DNA of 62,192 nt from Inquilinus limosus. Its GTDB lineage: Bacteria; Pseudomonadota; Alphaproteobacteria; DSM-16000; Inquilinaceae. The position numbers and the translations under genes were made by a program. Shown here piece after piece: positions 47,120 to 57,229 of the stretch (its first letter is position 1; each line of letters opens with the position of its first letter). The notes below the pieces were generated by a model, which was given only the letters and a program-made list of their open reading frames with translations, had not been told where the DNA came from and did not search any database. The DNA lies in contig NZ_NHON01000034.1 of NCBI RefSeq assembly GCF_002195995.1, positions 1-62,192 of the forward strand. Direction: 5' to 3'.

Positions 47120-48058
47120 CTACGCCGCCGCAGTCTCCGCTGCCAGCTCGGCCCACAGCGCCTCGGGGATATCGTGCTGCAGCAGCGCCAGGTTGCGGTC
47201 GACCTCCGCAGCCGACTGGTGGCCGACGACGACGCTGATCACCGCGGGGTGGCGCAGCGGGAATTGCAGCGCCGCCGCCGGCAGCTTCACCTCGTGGCGG
47301 CGGCACACCGCCTCGATCCGGCGGGTCTGCTCCATCACCTCCGGCGTCGCCGGCTTGTAGTGGTAGCGCGCGCCCTCGACCGCACCGGTGGCCAGGATGC
47401 CTGTGTTGAACGGCGCCGCCACCAGCACCGAGATCCCTCGCGTCACGCAATCGTCCAGGAACGCCACCGAATCCTGCTTCAGCAGGGTGTAGCCGCCGGC
47501 CAGCATCATGCAGTCGAAGTCGCCGGCCCCGGCGAAGCGCTGGCACACCTGCCAGTTCCCCACGCCGACGCCGATGGCGCCGACCACACCCTGGCGCCGC
47601 AGCTCGTCCAGCGCCGGGTAGGCGCCGTCCATCGCCTCGGCAAATCGGGCGTCGTAGGCGTCGCCGTGCAGGTCGGGGGTGACGTCGTGGATGAAGACGA
47701 TGTCCAGCCGGTCGCGCTTCAGCTTCGCCAGGCTGCGCTCGACCGAGCGCAGGATGCCGTCACGGGTGTAGTCGAAGCGGTTCTGCCCGTCCTCGGTGGT
47801 GCGGCCGGCCTTGGTCGACAGCACATGCTCGTCGCGCGGCCGGTCCGCCAGCGCCGTGCCGAAGCGCGTCTCGCTGACCCCGCCGGCATAGAGGGCGGCG
47901 GTGTCGAAATGGCGCAGGCCGCGGTCCCAGCAATGGTCGACCAGCGCGGCCACGGCGTCGTCGCCGATCGAGCTGAACAGGCTGCCGCCGCCGATGCCCA
48001 GGCGGGACACGCGCAACGGGATGCGGCCGACCGCGCGGCGCTCAATCGGATCGGGCAT
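47120..48058 (-). CDS. Aldo/keto reductase, aldose-dehydrogenase branch
   Basis: 312 residues from the ATG giving MPDPIERRAVGR. The catalytic tetrad is seen as Asp52 and Tyr57 (HFDTAALYAGG), Lys83 (STKAG) and the His of FIHDV. The loop VTPDLHGDAYDARFAEAMDGAY followed by LRRQGVVGAIGVGVGNW is characteristic of the D-threo-aldose / L-fucose 1-dehydrogenase branch. An L-fucose-type substrate would feed the SDR/FAH pair at 19.5-21.2 kb, but the genes are 26 kb apart. Confidence 0.88.
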   Translation of the reverse strand: MPDPIERRAVGRIPLRVSRLGIGGGSLFSSIGDDAVAALVDHCWDRGLRHFDTAALYAGGVSETRFGTALADRPRDEHVLSTKAGRTTEDGQNRFDYTRDGILRSVERSLAKLKRDRLDIVFIHDVTPDLHGDAYDARFAEAMDGAYPALDELRRQGVVGAIGVGVGNWQVCQRFAGAGDFDCMMLAGGYTLLKQDSVAFLDDCVTRGISVLVAAPFNTGILATGAVEGARYHYKPATPEVMEQTRRIEAVCRRHEVKLPAAALQFPLRHPAVISVVVGHQSAAEVDRNLALLQHDIPEALWAELAAETAAA

Positions 48059-48315
48059 GATCGCTCCTCGGGCAGGGCCGCGCATCCCGGACGAATCGCC
48101 GTCCGGCGGGCCGATGCCCCGATCCTGGACCGATCCGGCGGCGCCCGCCAAGAGGCAATGGCCGGGAGGCGCGGCGGTCACGCACGCATCCCGCCCGGGC
48201 GGCCGGTTTCGACCCCATTTCTCATCCGAGGGTCCAATAGAGATTCCGCCCCGGTTGGCCGACACTTCCGCCGGAACGACCATCCGGGTCAACGAACACC
48301 AAAGGGAGAAACGCG

Positions 48316-48885
48316 ATGAGCGAGTCCATACACCCGGTCGTCGACGGCGGCGTGCGCCAGGGGTCCGGCAGCTTCCAGGGCGGAACGCTGACCTGTCTGT
48401 GCACCGACCGTCCCGTCAAGGTGCGCATCGAGGGCGATGTCGCCCACAACCATGCCTGCGGCTGCACCAAATGCTGGAAGCCGAAGGGCGTCGCCTTCTC
48501 GGTGGTCGCCGTGGTGCCGTCCGACAAGGTGACGGTGCTGGAGAATGGCGACAAGCTGGCGGTGGTCGACCCCAGCGCCCTGATCCAGCGGCACGCCTGC
48601 AAGCAGTGCGGCGTGCATCTGTACGGGCCGGTCGAGCGCGACCACCCGTTCAAGGGCCTGTCCTTCATCCATCCGGAGCGGTTCGACAGCAGCGGCTATG
48701 CCGCGCCGACCTTCGCCGCCTTCGTCTCCTCGATCATCGAAGCGGGCGTCGATCCCAGCCGCATGGAGGGTGTGCGCTCCCGGCTGAAGGATCTGGGGCT
48801 GCCGCCCTATGACTGCCTCTCCCCGGGGCTGATGGACTACGTCGCCACCTGGACCGCCAAGCGCTCCGGCGCCTTGCCGGCCTAG
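48316..48885 (+). CDS. gfa: S-(hydroxymethyl)glutathione synthase (Gfa-type)
   Basis: 189 residues. GFA/CENP-V fold with zinc-binding Cys27, Cys29, Cys48, Cys50, Cys53, and Cys95/Cys98 ([12 protein letters not shown]). It promotes formaldehyde condensation with glutathione ahead of the class III dehydrogenase; the real benefit in vivo is debated. Gene length and the C-terminal region [12 protein letters not shown] are as in Gfa of Paracoccus. The companion flhA/adhI is not in the window. A GGGAGAA precedes the ATG. The 257-base gap from the aldo/keto reductase is the shared promoter area. Confidence 0.93.
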   Translation: MSESIHPVVDGGVRQGSGSFQGGTLTCLCTDRPVKVRIEGDVAHNHACGCTKCWKPKGVAFSVVAVVPSDKVTVLENGDKLAVVDPSALIQRHACKQCGVHLYGPVERDHPFKGLSFIHPERFDSSGYAAPTFAAFVSSIIEAGVDPSRMEGVRSRLKDLGLPPYDCLSPGLMDYVATWTAKRSGALPA

Positions 48886-48898
48886 CGACCAATATCGC

Positions 48899-48924
48899 GG
48901 AGGCCGCCCGATCCGGCGGCCTCC
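48899..48924. terminator. Hairpin between converging gfa and DHFR-like genes
   Basis: GGAGGCCGCC, loop CGATCC, GGCGGCCTCC: a perfect 10-bp stem in the 46-base gap between converging genes. The U-tracts are poor, so the structure may serve both directions weakly. Confidence 0.65.
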
Positions 48925-48931
48925 GACCGCC

Positions 48932-49597
48932 TCATCCTTCCCGCCGCATCCGTTCGCGCCGGGCCAGTTCGGCCTCGGTCGGCTCGATCTGCAGGAAAGA
49001 CCCGGTCGTCACCTCGCCGGACCGGACATAGGTGCTCATCACCACCCCGGTGGTCGAGGTCCGGCTGCTGACCAGCTTCAGCCCGGCAGGGATGGTGCCG
49101 CGGCCGAACAGCTTCTTGCCGGGGCCGAGCAGGACCGGGGCGGTCATCAGCCGGAACTCGTCGATCAGGTCGTGCGCCAGCAGGGTCTGGATCAGGTCGG
49201 TGCTGCCCTGCAGCAGCAGGGGCGGGCCGCTGTGCCGCTTCAGCTCGGCCACCGCCTCGGCCGCGTCGCCGCGCAGGGGCACCGAATTCTGCCAAGTCAG
49301 CGGCGTCGCCGAGCGGGAGGCGACGTATTTCGTCGCGGCGTTGAAGGCCTTGCCGATCGGATCGTCCGCCGCGACATACGGCCAGTAGGCGGCGAAGATC
49401 TCATAGGTCTTGCGGCCGAGCAGCAGGTCGTAGGGGCTGCCGAGGGTCTCGTCGATCACCTTGCCCGAGGCCTCGTCCCAGTGATGGAACAGCCAGCCGC
49501 CGAAGGCGAAGCCGCCGGTCGGGTCCTCCTCCGGCCCGCCCGGGGCCTGCATCACACCGTCCAGGCTGACGAAAGCGGCGGTGATGACCTTTCTCAT
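48932..49597 (-). CDS. DHFR-like (RibD C-terminal) reductase
   Basis: 221 residues from MRKVITAAFVSLDGVMQAPG, behind AGGAGAACC. The RibD_C/dihydrofolate-reductase fold shows the signature start TAAFVSLDGVMQ, LLLGRKTYEIFAAYWP and LLLQGSTDLIQTLLAHDLIDEFRL. Members of this family act as NADPH-dependent reductases of unknown physiological substrate; true folate reduction is unlikely. It is divergent from the glutamate-synthase-like gene. Confidence 0.9.
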   Translation of the reverse strand: MRKVITAAFVSLDGVMQAPGGPEEDPTGGFAFGGWLFHHWDEASGKVIDETLGSPYDLLLGRKTYEIFAAYWPYVAADDPIGKAFNAATKYVASRSATPLTWQNSVPLRGDAAEAVAELKRHSGPPLLLQGSTDLIQTLLAHDLIDEFRLMTAPVLLGPGKKLFGRGTIPAGLKLVSSRTSTTGVVMSTYVRSGEVTTGSFLQIEPTEAELARRERMRREG

Positions 49598-49788
49598 CTC
49601 GGTTCTCCTGTCATGTGGCCTATCGCGCTTCGCGCCGTTTGAGGTCAGGCCGGGGTCGCACACAGGACGGGCGAGCACGGCCGGTGCCGACACCTCGTCT
49701 GAACTTTTCGCGTGGAAGGACGCGGCGGTTTCGCCGCTTCGTCCCGTCGGCGTATCGTCGGGGCGAATCGCGAACCGCGGAGCCGCCG

Positions 49789-51396
49789 ATGTCCTTGCTG
49801 AACCGCTATATCGCCTTCGTGCTGCTGGTGCTGATCACCCTCGTCACCCTGCCGCTGATCGCGCAGGCGCACTGGCTGTGGCCGGTGACGCTGATCGCCG
49901 CGCTGCTCAGCCTGGTCGGCATCTGGGACCTGACCCAGGCGCCGCATGCGGTGCGCCGCAACTATCCGGTGATCGGTCATATCCGATATCTGGTCGAGGC
50001 GATCCGGCCGGAGATCCGGCAATACCTGCTGGAGGCCGACAACGAGAAGCTGCCCTTCTCCCGCGCCCAGCGCTCGCTGGTCTATGCCCGGGCCAAGAAC
50101 GAGGGCGGCGAGAAGCCGTTCGGCACGCTGCTGGACGTCTACGAGCCGGGCTACGAGTTCATCGGCCATTCCACCCGGCCGGTGCCGGTGCCCGACCCGG
50201 CGACGTTCCGCATCACCGTCGGCGGGCCGCAATGCGCCAAGCCCTATTCGCATTCGGTGTTCAACGTCTCGGCGATCAGCTTCGGCGCGCTCAGCGCCAA
50301 CGCCATCCGGTCCTTGAACTTGGGCGCCAAGATGGGCGGCTTCGCCCATGACACCGGCGAGGGCAGCATCAGTCCCTACCATCGCGAGAACCAGGGCGAC
50401 CTGGTGTGGGAGCTGGGCAGCGGCTATTTCGGCTGCCGCACCGCCGACGGGCAGTTCGACCCGGAGCGCTTCGCCGCCCAGGCGCAGGGCGACCAGGTCA
50501 AGATGATCGAGATCAAGCTGAGCCAGGGGGCCAAGCCGGGCCATGGCGGCATCCTGCCGGCGCGCAAGGTGACGCCCGAGATCGCCGAGACCCGCGGCGT
50601 GCCGGTGGGGCAGGACTGCATCTCGCCCTCGCGCCACGGCGCCTTCTCGACCCCGATCGAGATGATGGGCTTCATCGCCCGGCTGCGCGAGCTGTCGGGC
50701 GGCAAGCCGGTCGGCTTCAAGTTCTGCCTCGGCCATCCCTGGGAGTTCATGGGCATCGTCAAGGCGATGCTGGAGACCGGCATCCTGCCCGACTTCATCG
50801 TCGTCGACGGGGCCGAGGGCGGCACCGGCGCCGCGCCGGTCGAGTTCACCGACCATCTCGGCGTGCCGATGCGCGAAGGGCTGCTGTTCGTGCACAACAC
50901 CCTCGTCGGCGCCGATCTGCGCGGCAAGATCAAGCTCGGCGTGGCCGGCAAGGTGGTCAGCGCCTTCGACATCGCCAGCGTGCTGGCGATCGGCGCCGAC
51001 TGGGCCAATGCGGCGCGCGGCTTCATGTTCGCGATCGGCTGCATCCAGTCGCAGAGCTGCCACACCAACCGCTGCCCGACCGGCGTCGCCACCCAGGACC
51101 CGCTGCGCCAGCGCGCTTTGGTGGTGCCGGACAAGGCCGAGCGGGTGCGCAACTTCCACCGCAACACCATGAAGGCGCTGGCCGAGATGCTGGCGGCGGC
51201 GGGGCTGGAGCATCCGTCGCAGCTGGGGCCGCACCATCTGGTACAGCGCACCGGCACGGCGGAGATCCGGCTGTTCTCGCAGCTGCACTACTTCGCCAAG
51301 CCGGGCGAGCTACTGGACGGCACGTCGCGCAGCCCGCTCTATTCCGACAGCTGGGCCCTGGCCCGCGCCGACAGCTTCGATCCGAAGCCGATGTAG
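49789..51396 (+). CDS. FMN-binding glutamate-synthase-like protein, membrane-anchored
   Basis: 535 residues. Two N-terminal membrane helices (about 8-25 and 28-44) precede a GltB-type FMN barrel (about 100-500) with SFGALSANAIRSLNLGAK, GQDCISPSRHGAFSTP, DGAEGGTGAAP and the cluster region CIQSQSCHTNRCPTGVATQ. The Cys of that last motif coordinate the 3Fe-4S cluster in true glutamate synthase. The glutaminase domain is missing, so it cannot use glutamine. Stand-alone proteins of this kind are of unknown substrate. Start chosen to include the helices. Confidence 0.88.
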   Translation: MSLLNRYIAFVLLVLITLVTLPLIAQAHWLWPVTLIAALLSLVGIWDLTQAPHAVRRNYPVIGHIRYLVEAIRPEIRQYLLEADNEKLPFSRAQRSLVYARAKNEGGEKPFGTLLDVYEPGYEFIGHSTRPVPVPDPATFRITVGGPQCAKPYSHSVFNVSAISFGALSANAIRSLNLGAKMGGFAHDTGEGSISPYHRENQGDLVWELGSGYFGCRTADGQFDPERFAAQAQGDQVKMIEIKLSQGAKPGHGGILPARKVTPEIAETRGVPVGQDCISPSRHGAFSTPIEMMGFIARLRELSGGKPVGFKFCLGHPWEFMGIVKAMLETGILPDFIVVDGAEGGTGAAPVEFTDHLGVPMREGLLFVHNTLVGADLRGKIKLGVAGKVVSAFDIASVLAIGADWANAARGFMFAIGCIQSQSCHTNRCPTGVATQDPLRQRALVVPDKAERVRNFHRNTMKALAEMLAAAGLEHPSQLGPHHLVQRTGTAEIRLFSQLHYFAKPGELLDGTSRSPLYSDSWALARADSFDPKPM

Positions 51397-51488
51397 GCGC
51401 GGGTGGCGGAGCCTCGTCGCGCGGTGCGGGCCGCGGATGCGCCCGGCCCTGCGCCACGGTTTTGCGCAGGCGAATGGCGAGGCCGGCC

Positions 51489-52784
51489 TCAGTCGATCGG
51501 CTGGCCGGTGCGGTCGCGCATCGCCAGCAGGGTCAGGGCGCTGACCACCGCGGCGGCGATGACATAGAAGCTGGGCGCAAGCTTGCTGCCGGTCTCCTCG
51601 ATCAGCAGGGTGACGATCACCGCCGCGAAGCCGCCGAAGATGGTCACGGCGAAATTGTAGGCCAGCGACAGGCCGGTGGAGCGCAGCCCGGCCGGGAACT
51701 GCTCGGCCAGCAGGGCCGGGGCGGGCCCGGTGAAGGCGGCGAGCAGCAGGCCGAGGATGGCCTGCACCGCGGCCAGCACGGCCAGGGTCGGCGTGGCGTT
51801 GACCCAGGCGAAGAGCGGCCAGACCAGCACGCCGATGGCGACTGCCGCGGCCAGCAGCAGGGGCCGGCGGCCGATCCGGTCGGACAGCATGCCGGCCACC
51901 GGGCAGCCCAGCATCAGCACCACGCCGCCGATGGTGGTGGCGATGAAGGCGTCGGCCAGGGAGATGCCGAGCTGCTTGTTGGCATAGGTGGTCATGTAGA
52001 ACAGCAGCACATAGGTGCAGACCGTCCACAGGATGGTGACGCCGAAGCCGGAGGCGATGCCGCGCGGATGCTCGGCCAGGGCGTCGCGCAGCGGCGATTC
52101 GCTCTTGCGGGTGCGGTCGTCGGTGAAGACCGGCGTCTCGTCGATCCGGGCGCGGATGTAGAAGCCGACCGGGCCGATCAGCAGGCCGAACAGGAAGGGC
52201 ACGCGCCAGCCCCAGCTATCGATCGCGGCCGGGTCCAGCGCCTGGGTGACGATGGTGCCGCAGATGCCACCCAGCACCACGGCCAGGGCCTGGCTAGTCT
52301 GCTGCCAGCTCGCGTAGTAGCCGCGCCGCTTCGCCGGGGCGTATTCGATCAGGAAGGCGGTGGCGCCGCCGATCTCGCCGCCGGCTGAGAAGCCCTGGAT
52401 CAGCCGCGCCAGCACGATCACCAGCGGCCCGGCGATGCCGGCCTGGGCATAGGTCGGGGCGAAGCCCAGCAGGGCGGTGCCCACCGCCATCAGCAGGATG
52501 GTCAGGGTCAGCGCCGCCTTGCGCCCGGCGCGGTCGGCATAGACGCCCAGCACCACGGCACCGACCGGCCGCATGAAGAAGCCGACGCCATAGGTGCCGA
52601 CGGTCAGCAGGATCGAGGTCAGGTCGTCGCCGGCCGGGAAGAACAGCCGGGCGATGATCGGGGTGAAGAAGCCGTAGACGGTGAAGTCGAACCATTCGAG
52701 CCCGTTGCCGATCGTGGCCGCCGCGATGGCGTGCCGCCGTTTCGCGTCGCGAAGCCCGATGGGACCCGAAGCCTGCACCGCCAT
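51489..52784 (-). CDS. MFS transporter, metabolite:H+ symporter (MHS) type
   Basis: 431 residues, twelve membrane helices, starting [17 protein letters not shown] behind GCAGGA. The [19 protein letters not shown] segment, [13 protein letters not shown] loop, [19 protein letters not shown] and [16 protein letters not shown] are the MHS (ProP, citrate or alpha-ketoglutarate) signature. The compound carried is unknown. It lies on the same strand as hemF with a 100-base gap but unrelated in role. Confidence 0.88.
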   Translation of the reverse strand: MAVQASGPIGLRDAKRRHAIAAATIGNGLEWFDFTVYGFFTPIIARLFFPAGDDLTSILLTVGTYGVGFFMRPVGAVVLGVYADRAGRKAALTLTILLMAVGTALLGFAPTYAQAGIAGPLVIVLARLIQGFSAGGEIGGATAFLIEYAPAKRRGYYASWQQTSQALAVVLGGICGTIVTQALDPAAIDSWGWRVPFLFGLLIGPVGFYIRARIDETPVFTDDRTRKSESPLRDALAEHPRGIASGFGVTILWTVCTYVLLFYMTTYANKQLGISLADAFIATTIGGVVLMLGCPVAGMLSDRIGRRPLLLAAAVAIGVLVWPLFAWVNATPTLAVLAAVQAILGLLLAAFTGPAPALLAEQFPAGLRSTGLSLAYNFAVTIFGGFAAVIVTLLIEETGSKLAPSFYVIAAAVVSALTLLAMRDRTGQPID

Positions 52785-52884
52785 TCCTGCGCCTCCCCTG
52801 GGATTTCTATCCAAGAGGGCGAGTTCACGACGGCCATTCTCCGCTGTCCACCCGGTAAATCGGCAGTGCCGGGCTGCGGCTCGC

Positions 52885-53745
52885 TCAGGGCCAGGCCACC
52901 AAGGGCGGCAACGACATGAGAATGGCCTCGGTGTTGCCGCCGGTCTTCAGGCCGAAGGTGGTGCCGCGGTCGTACAGCAGGTTGAACTCGACATAGCGGC
53001 CGCGGCGCTGCAGCTGGTGGGCGCGCTGTTCCTCGGTCCAGGGCCGGTCCATGTGGCGGCGGACGATGCGCGGATAGGCGTCGAGGAAGGCCAGCCCGAC
53101 ATCGCGGGTGAAGGCGAAGTCGGCGTCCCAGCCGCCGCTGTCGATATTGTCGAAGAAGATGCCGCCGACGCCGCGCGGCTCGTCCCGGTGCGGCAGGAAG
53201 AAGTACTTGTCGCACCACTCCTTGAAGCGCGAGTAGTAGCCGGGATCGTGCCGGTCGCAGGCGGCCTTCAGCGCGGCATGGAACTCCGCCGTGTCGGCCT
53301 CGTCCGGCAGCATCGGCGTCAGGTCGGCGCCGCCGCCGAACCAGCCGATCGAGGTCTCGATCCGCCGTGTGTTCATGTGCACCGCCGGCACCAGTGGGCT
53401 CTGCAGATGCGCCACCAGGCTGATGCCCGAGGCCCAGAACCGGCCGTCGCCGGCCGCGCCCGGGATCTGCGCCCGGAAGGCCTCCGAGAACTCGCCATGC
53501 ACGGTCGAGATGTTGACGCCGACCTTCTCGAACACCCGGCCGCGCATCGTCGACATCACACCGCCGCCCCCGCCCGGCCGGTCCCAGGGTTTGCGCTCAA
53601 ACCGGCCCGGCGGCCGGTCCGACAACGGGCCGGCATAGTCATCCTCGATCGCCTCGAAGGCGGCGCAGATCCGGTCGCGCAGCGTCGCGAACCAGGCGGC
53701 AGCCTCGGCCTTGCGGGATTCGACCAGATCGGGTGTCGGGCTCAT
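52885..53745 (-). CDS. hemF: Aerobic coproporphyrinogen III oxidase
   Basis: 286 residues from [16 protein letters not shown]. It converts coproporphyrinogen III to protoporphyrinogen IX using oxygen. Family motifs are intact: [67 protein letters not shown] and [22 protein letters not shown]. It serves the same heme supply that ctaA and petB/C consume. It is 81 bases after the trmL end, transcribed with it. Confidence 0.96.
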   Translation of the reverse strand: MSPTPDLVESRKAEAAAWFATLRDRICAAFEAIEDDYAGPLSDRPPGRFERKPWDRPGGGGGVMSTMRGRVFEKVGVNISTVHGEFSEAFRAQIPGAAGDGRFWASGISLVAHLQSPLVPAVHMNTRRIETSIGWFGGGADLTPMLPDEADTAEFHAALKAACDRHDPGYYSRFKEWCDKYFFLPHRDEPRGVGGIFFDNIDSGGWDADFAFTRDVGLAFLDAYPRIVRRHMDRPWTEEQRAHQLQRRGRYVEFNLLYDRGTTFGLKTGGNTEAILMSLPPLVAWP

Positions 53746-53826
53746 GCGGGCCTCCGTTGCGGCGGCGGCACCATAGGACGGCCGGAGGAGGCGCGAAACG
53801 TCCATTGGCGCCGCGGGATCAGGGGG

Positions 53827-54276
53827 TCAGAACGAGGCCCCGATCTGGCGAATCGCCTCGCCCAGAGCCATCGCCGCGGCGGTGGCGACGTTGATCGACC
53901 GCGCCTCCGGCCGCAGCGGAATGACGATGCGGGCATCCGCCGCATCATGCACGTCGTCGGGCGCGCCGGCGCTCTCGCGCCCGACCATGATCCGGTCGGA
54001 GGGCGCGAAGGCGAAGCCGGTATAGGGCTGGCTGGCCCGGGTGGTCAGCAGCACCAGCCGCCCGGGATGGGGGCTTTCGGCATAGCGGCGCCAGCTGGTC
54101 CAGCGCGTGAGATCCAGGAAATCCGCGTAGTCCATGGCCGCGCGGCGCAGCCGCCGGTCGTCGACCAGGAAGCCGCAGGGCTCGATCAGGTCGACGGCGA
54201 CGCCGAGCGCCGCGGCCAGCCGCATCATGGTGCCCGCGTTCTGCGGGATGTCGGGTTCGAAGAGGACGAGGCGCAT
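53827..54276 (-). CDS. trmL: tRNA (cytidine(34)-2'-O)-methyltransferase (TrmL)
   Basis: 149 residues, a minimal SPOUT knot. [20 protein letters not shown] opens the protein. [44 protein letters not shown] and [23 protein letters not shown] mark the cofactor knot. It modifies the wobble nucleotide of certain tRNA-Leu. It is divergent from petABC with a 186-base promoter region between. Confidence 0.94.
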   Translation of the reverse strand: MRLVLFEPDIPQNAGTMMRLAAALGVAVDLIEPCGFLVDDRRLRRAAMDYADFLDLTRWTSWRRYAESPHPGRLVLLTTRASQPYTGFAFAPSDRIMVGRESAGAPDDVHDAADARIVIPLRPEARSINVATAAAMALGEAIRQIGASF

Positions 54277-54327
54277 GGTCGGTCGGGGCTCGGGCGCGGT
54301 GGTGCGTCGCTGTGCGGTTCTAGCGAA

Positions 54328-54356
54328 TTGCAAGGGTCGGAATGGCATTGTATAGA
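54328..54356 (+). promoter_or_regulatory. Sigma70-type promoter of petABC
   Basis: TTGCAA (54328-54333), 17-base spacer, TATAGA (54351-54356), about 107 bases before the petA start. It is one of the best-scoring promoter-like pairs in the window by eye. Confidence 0.7.
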
Positions 54357-54462
54357 CCCGGAGCCGCCTCCTGCCCGGATTGCGTGTTCGCGCCGTCGGG
54401 GACCGAAGCCAGCTCGGGGGGGCGCGGGGGATAAAGGTCGACCAAGAAGGACCGTTGCAACA

Positions 54463-55047
54463 ATGTCGGATACCACCCTGCAGGGCACGCCGGGCCCGAG
54501 CCATACGCCGACCGGGGATCACGGATCCGGGGAGGGGGGTACTCGTCGCGACTTCCTGTATCTCCTGACCGGCGCGGTGGGCGCCGTCGGCGTCGCCAGC
54601 GTGGCCTGGCCCCTGATCGACAGCATGAACCCGTCTAAGGACGTCCTGGCCCTGGCGTCGATCGATGTCGACCTGACCCCGGTGGCGGTCGGCCAGTCCC
54701 TGACGGTGAAGTGGCGCGGCAAGCCCGTGTTCATCCGGCACCGGCCGGAAGACCAGATCAAGGCGGCCGAGGACGTGCCGCTCAACCAGCTGCCCGACCC
54801 GCAGCCCGACTCGGCCCGCGTGCAGAAGCCGGAATGGTTGATCGTCGTCGGCGTCTGCACCCATCTCGGCTGCATCCCGCTGGGCCAGAACCCGGGTGAG
54901 AATCGCGGCCCCTATGGCGGCTGGTTCTGCCCCTGCCACGGGTCGATCTACGACACCTCCGGGCGCATCCGGCAGGGACCGGCGCCGGCGAACCTCGCCG
55001 TGCCGACCTACGCCTTCACCGCCGACACCAAAGTCAAGATCGGCTGA
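54463..55047 (+). CDS. petA: Ubiquinol-cytochrome c reductase Rieske iron-sulfur protein
   Basis: 194 residues. A twin-arginine signal (TRRDFLYLL at 27-35) and single membrane helix (33-55) precede the Rieske head: CTHLGC (132-137) and CPCHG (156-160), giving ligands Cys132, His134, Cys156, His159 and the stabilising Cys137-Cys158 disulphide. It carries electrons from quinol to cytochrome c1 in the bc1 complex. First gene of petABC; the next follows after 23 bases. Confidence 0.97.
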   Translation: MSDTTLQGTPGPSHTPTGDHGSGEGGTRRDFLYLLTGAVGAVGVASVAWPLIDSMNPSKDVLALASIDVDLTPVAVGQSLTVKWRGKPVFIRHRPEDQIKAAEDVPLNQLPDPQPDSARVQKPEWLIVVGVCTHLGCIPLGQNPGENRGPYGGWFCPCHGSIYDTSGRIRQGPAPANLAVPTYAFTADTKVKIG

Positions 55048-55070
55048 GCCGCTCGCTCCGGAGACTTCCC

Positions 55071-56342
55071 ATGGCCCACTCAGCCCAGCCCGCGAACTTC
55101 CAGAACCCGGTGATCCGCTGGGTCGACTCGCGCCTGCCGATCTTCTCGATGATGTACAAGGAGTACGGCGAGTACCCGGCTCCGCGGAACTTCAACTATC
55201 TTTGGAACTTCGGCGCCATCGCCGGGATGATGCTGGTGATCATGATCGCCACCGGCCTGTTCCTGTCGATGCAGTACACGCCGCATGTCGATTACGCCTT
55301 CCAGTCGGTCGAGCGCATCATGCGCGACGTCAATTACGGCTGGCTGATGCGCTATCTCCATGCCAACGGCGCGTCGATGTTCTTCATCGCCGTCTATATC
55401 CACATCTTCCGCGGCCTGTATTACGGCTCCTACAAGAGCCCGCGCGAGCTGGTGTGGATCTTCGGCGTCCTGATCTTCCTGCTGATGATGGCCACTGCCT
55501 TCATGGGCTACGTGCTGCCCTGGGGCCAGATGAGCTTCTGGGGCGCCACCGTCATCACCAACCTGTTCTCCGCCATCCCGCTGGTCGGCGAGAACATCGT
55601 CACCTGGCTGTGGGGCGGCTTCGCGGTCGACAACCCGACGCTGAACCGCTTCTACTCGCTCCACTTCCTGATGCCGTTCGTGATCCTCGGCGTCGTCGTC
55701 ATCCATGTCGGCGCCTTCCACATCACCGGCTCGAACAACCCCTCGGGCATCGACCCCAAGGGCCCGCAGGACACGCTGCCCTTCCACCCGTACTACACGG
55801 CCAAGGACAGCTTCGGCATCGCCGTGTTCCTGATCTTCTATGCCTTCATCGTGTTCTTCGCGCCGAACCTGATGGGGCATGCCGACAACTACATCCAGGC
55901 CAACCCGCTGCAGACGCCGGCGCATATCGTTCCGGAATGGTACTTCCTGCCGTTCTACGCGATCCTGCGCTCGATCACCTTCAGCCTGTTCGGCATCCCG
56001 GCGAAGCTGCTGGGCGTGATCGCCATGTTCGGCGCCATCGCCATCCTGTTCGTGCTGCCCTGGCTCGACACCAGCCGGGTGCGCAGCGCCCGGTTCCGCC
56101 CGATCTACCGCTGGTGCTTCTGGCTGCTGGTGGCGTCGGTGATCGGCCTGGGCTACGCCGGATCGCAGCCGCCCGAGGGGCTGCCGGTGGTGATCGGCCA
56201 GGTCGGCATGGTCTACTACTTCCTGCACTTCCTGGTGATCCTGCCGATCCTGGGCAAGATCGAACGGCCGCTGCCGCTGCCGCGCAGCATCAGCGAATCC
56301 GTCCTCGGGCCCTCGGCCGCTACGACTACGGTGAAGGCGTGA
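55071..56342 (+). CDS. petB: Cytochrome b of the bc1 complex
   Basis: 423 residues with eight membrane helices. It starts [17 protein letters not shown], and carries the helix-B/D heme histidines ([24 protein letters not shown] and [17 protein letters not shown]), [20 protein letters not shown], and the quinol-site PEWY in [18 protein letters not shown]. It forms the quinol oxidation and reduction sites. The order petA-petB-petC is the usual Alphaproteobacteria operon. Confidence 0.98.
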   Translation: MAHSAQPANFQNPVIRWVDSRLPIFSMMYKEYGEYPAPRNFNYLWNFGAIAGMMLVIMIATGLFLSMQYTPHVDYAFQSVERIMRDVNYGWLMRYLHANGASMFFIAVYIHIFRGLYYGSYKSPRELVWIFGVLIFLLMMATAFMGYVLPWGQMSFWGATVITNLFSAIPLVGENIVTWLWGGFAVDNPTLNRFYSLHFLMPFVILGVVVIHVGAFHITGSNNPSGIDPKGPQDTLPFHPYYTAKDSFGIAVFLIFYAFIVFFAPNLMGHADNYIQANPLQTPAHIVPEWYFLPFYAILRSITFSLFGIPAKLLGVIAMFGAIAILFVLPWLDTSRVRSARFRPIYRWCFWLLVASVIGLGYAGSQPPEGLPVVIGQVGMVYYFLHFLVILPILGKIERPLPLPRSISESVLGPSAATTTVKA

Positions 56343-56344
56343 CC

Positions 56345-57145
56345 ATGCCGCTCCTCGACAAGATCATGCTCAGATCCGCCCTCACCGCCGCGGCCCTGCT
56401 GCTGACCATCGGCTCCACCCTCCCGGCCGCCCGGGCGGCGGAGGAGGGGGCCGAGCCCGCGGCCCAGAACTGGTCCTTCGCCGGCTTCTTCGGCACCTTC
56501 GACAAGGCCTCCGCCCAGCGCGGCTTCCAGGTCTACAAGGAGGTGTGCTCGAACTGCCACACCATGCACCTGATGTCCTACCGCGACCTCAGCGGGCTGG
56601 GCTTCAGCGAGGACGAGGTCAAGGCGATCGCCGCCGAGTACAAGGTCGCCGACACCAACGACGCCGGCGAGCCGATCGAGCGCACGGCGCTGCCCTCGGA
56701 CAAGTTCCACAACCCGTTCCCCAACGACAAGGCGGCGGCGGCGGCGAATGGCGGCAAGGTGCCGCCCGACCTGTCGCTGATGGCCAAGGCGCGCGGCGAG
56801 GGCGGCGAGACCGACGGCCCCAACTACATCTACGCGTTCCTGACCGGCTTCCACGACGCGCCGGCGGGCTTCCAGGTGCCGGACGGGCTGAACTACAACG
56901 CCGCCTTCCCGGGCCATGTCACGGCCATGCCGAACATGCTGACCGACGGCGCCGTCACCTATTCCGACGGCACCGAGGCCAAGCACGAGCAGGAGGCCTG
57001 GGACGTCGTCAACTTCCTGATGTGGACGGCCGAGCCGGCGCTGGAGCAGCGCAAGCACACCGGCGTCAAGGTGATCCTGTTCCTGATCATCTTCGCCGGG
57101 CTGCTCTATTCGGTGAAACGCAAGGTCTGGGCCAACGCCCACTGA
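56345..57145 (+). CDS. petC: Cytochrome c1 of the bc1 complex
   Basis: 266 residues from the ATG giving MPLLDKIMLRS; a GTG six bases upstream overlaps the petB stop and is an alternative. The signal peptide ends near residue 31 (ARA). The heme motif CSNCH is at 68-72, with the distal Met in MPNMLTDG. A C-terminal helix (VKVILFLIIFAGLLY) anchors it to the membrane. It receives electrons from PetA and passes them to cytochrome c. Last gene of the operon, with a terminator after it. Confidence 0.97.
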   Translation: MPLLDKIMLRSALTAAALLLTIGSTLPAARAAEEGAEPAAQNWSFAGFFGTFDKASAQRGFQVYKEVCSNCHTMHLMSYRDLSGLGFSEDEVKAIAAEYKVADTNDAGEPIERTALPSDKFHNPFPNDKAAAAANGGKVPPDLSLMAKARGEGGETDGPNYIYAFLTGFHDAPAGFQVPDGLNYNAAFPGHVTAMPNMLTDGAVTYSDGTEAKHEQEAWDVVNFLMWTAEPALEQRKHTGVKVILFLIIFAGLLYSVKRKVWANAH

Positions 57146-57168
57146 TCTTTCGCGCAGGATGGTTCCAA

Positions 57169-57201
57169 CGAGGCGGTGCTTGCACCGCCTCGTGCTATTT
57201 T
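57169..57201 (+). terminator. Rho-independent terminator of petABC
   Basis: CGAGGCGGTGC, loop TT, GCACCGCCTCG (perfect 11-bp stem) followed by TGCTATTTT, 23 bases after the petC stop. Confidence 0.8.
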
Positions 57202-57229
57202 GGGGCGTCGCTCTTCCCGGGAGGCCGCC

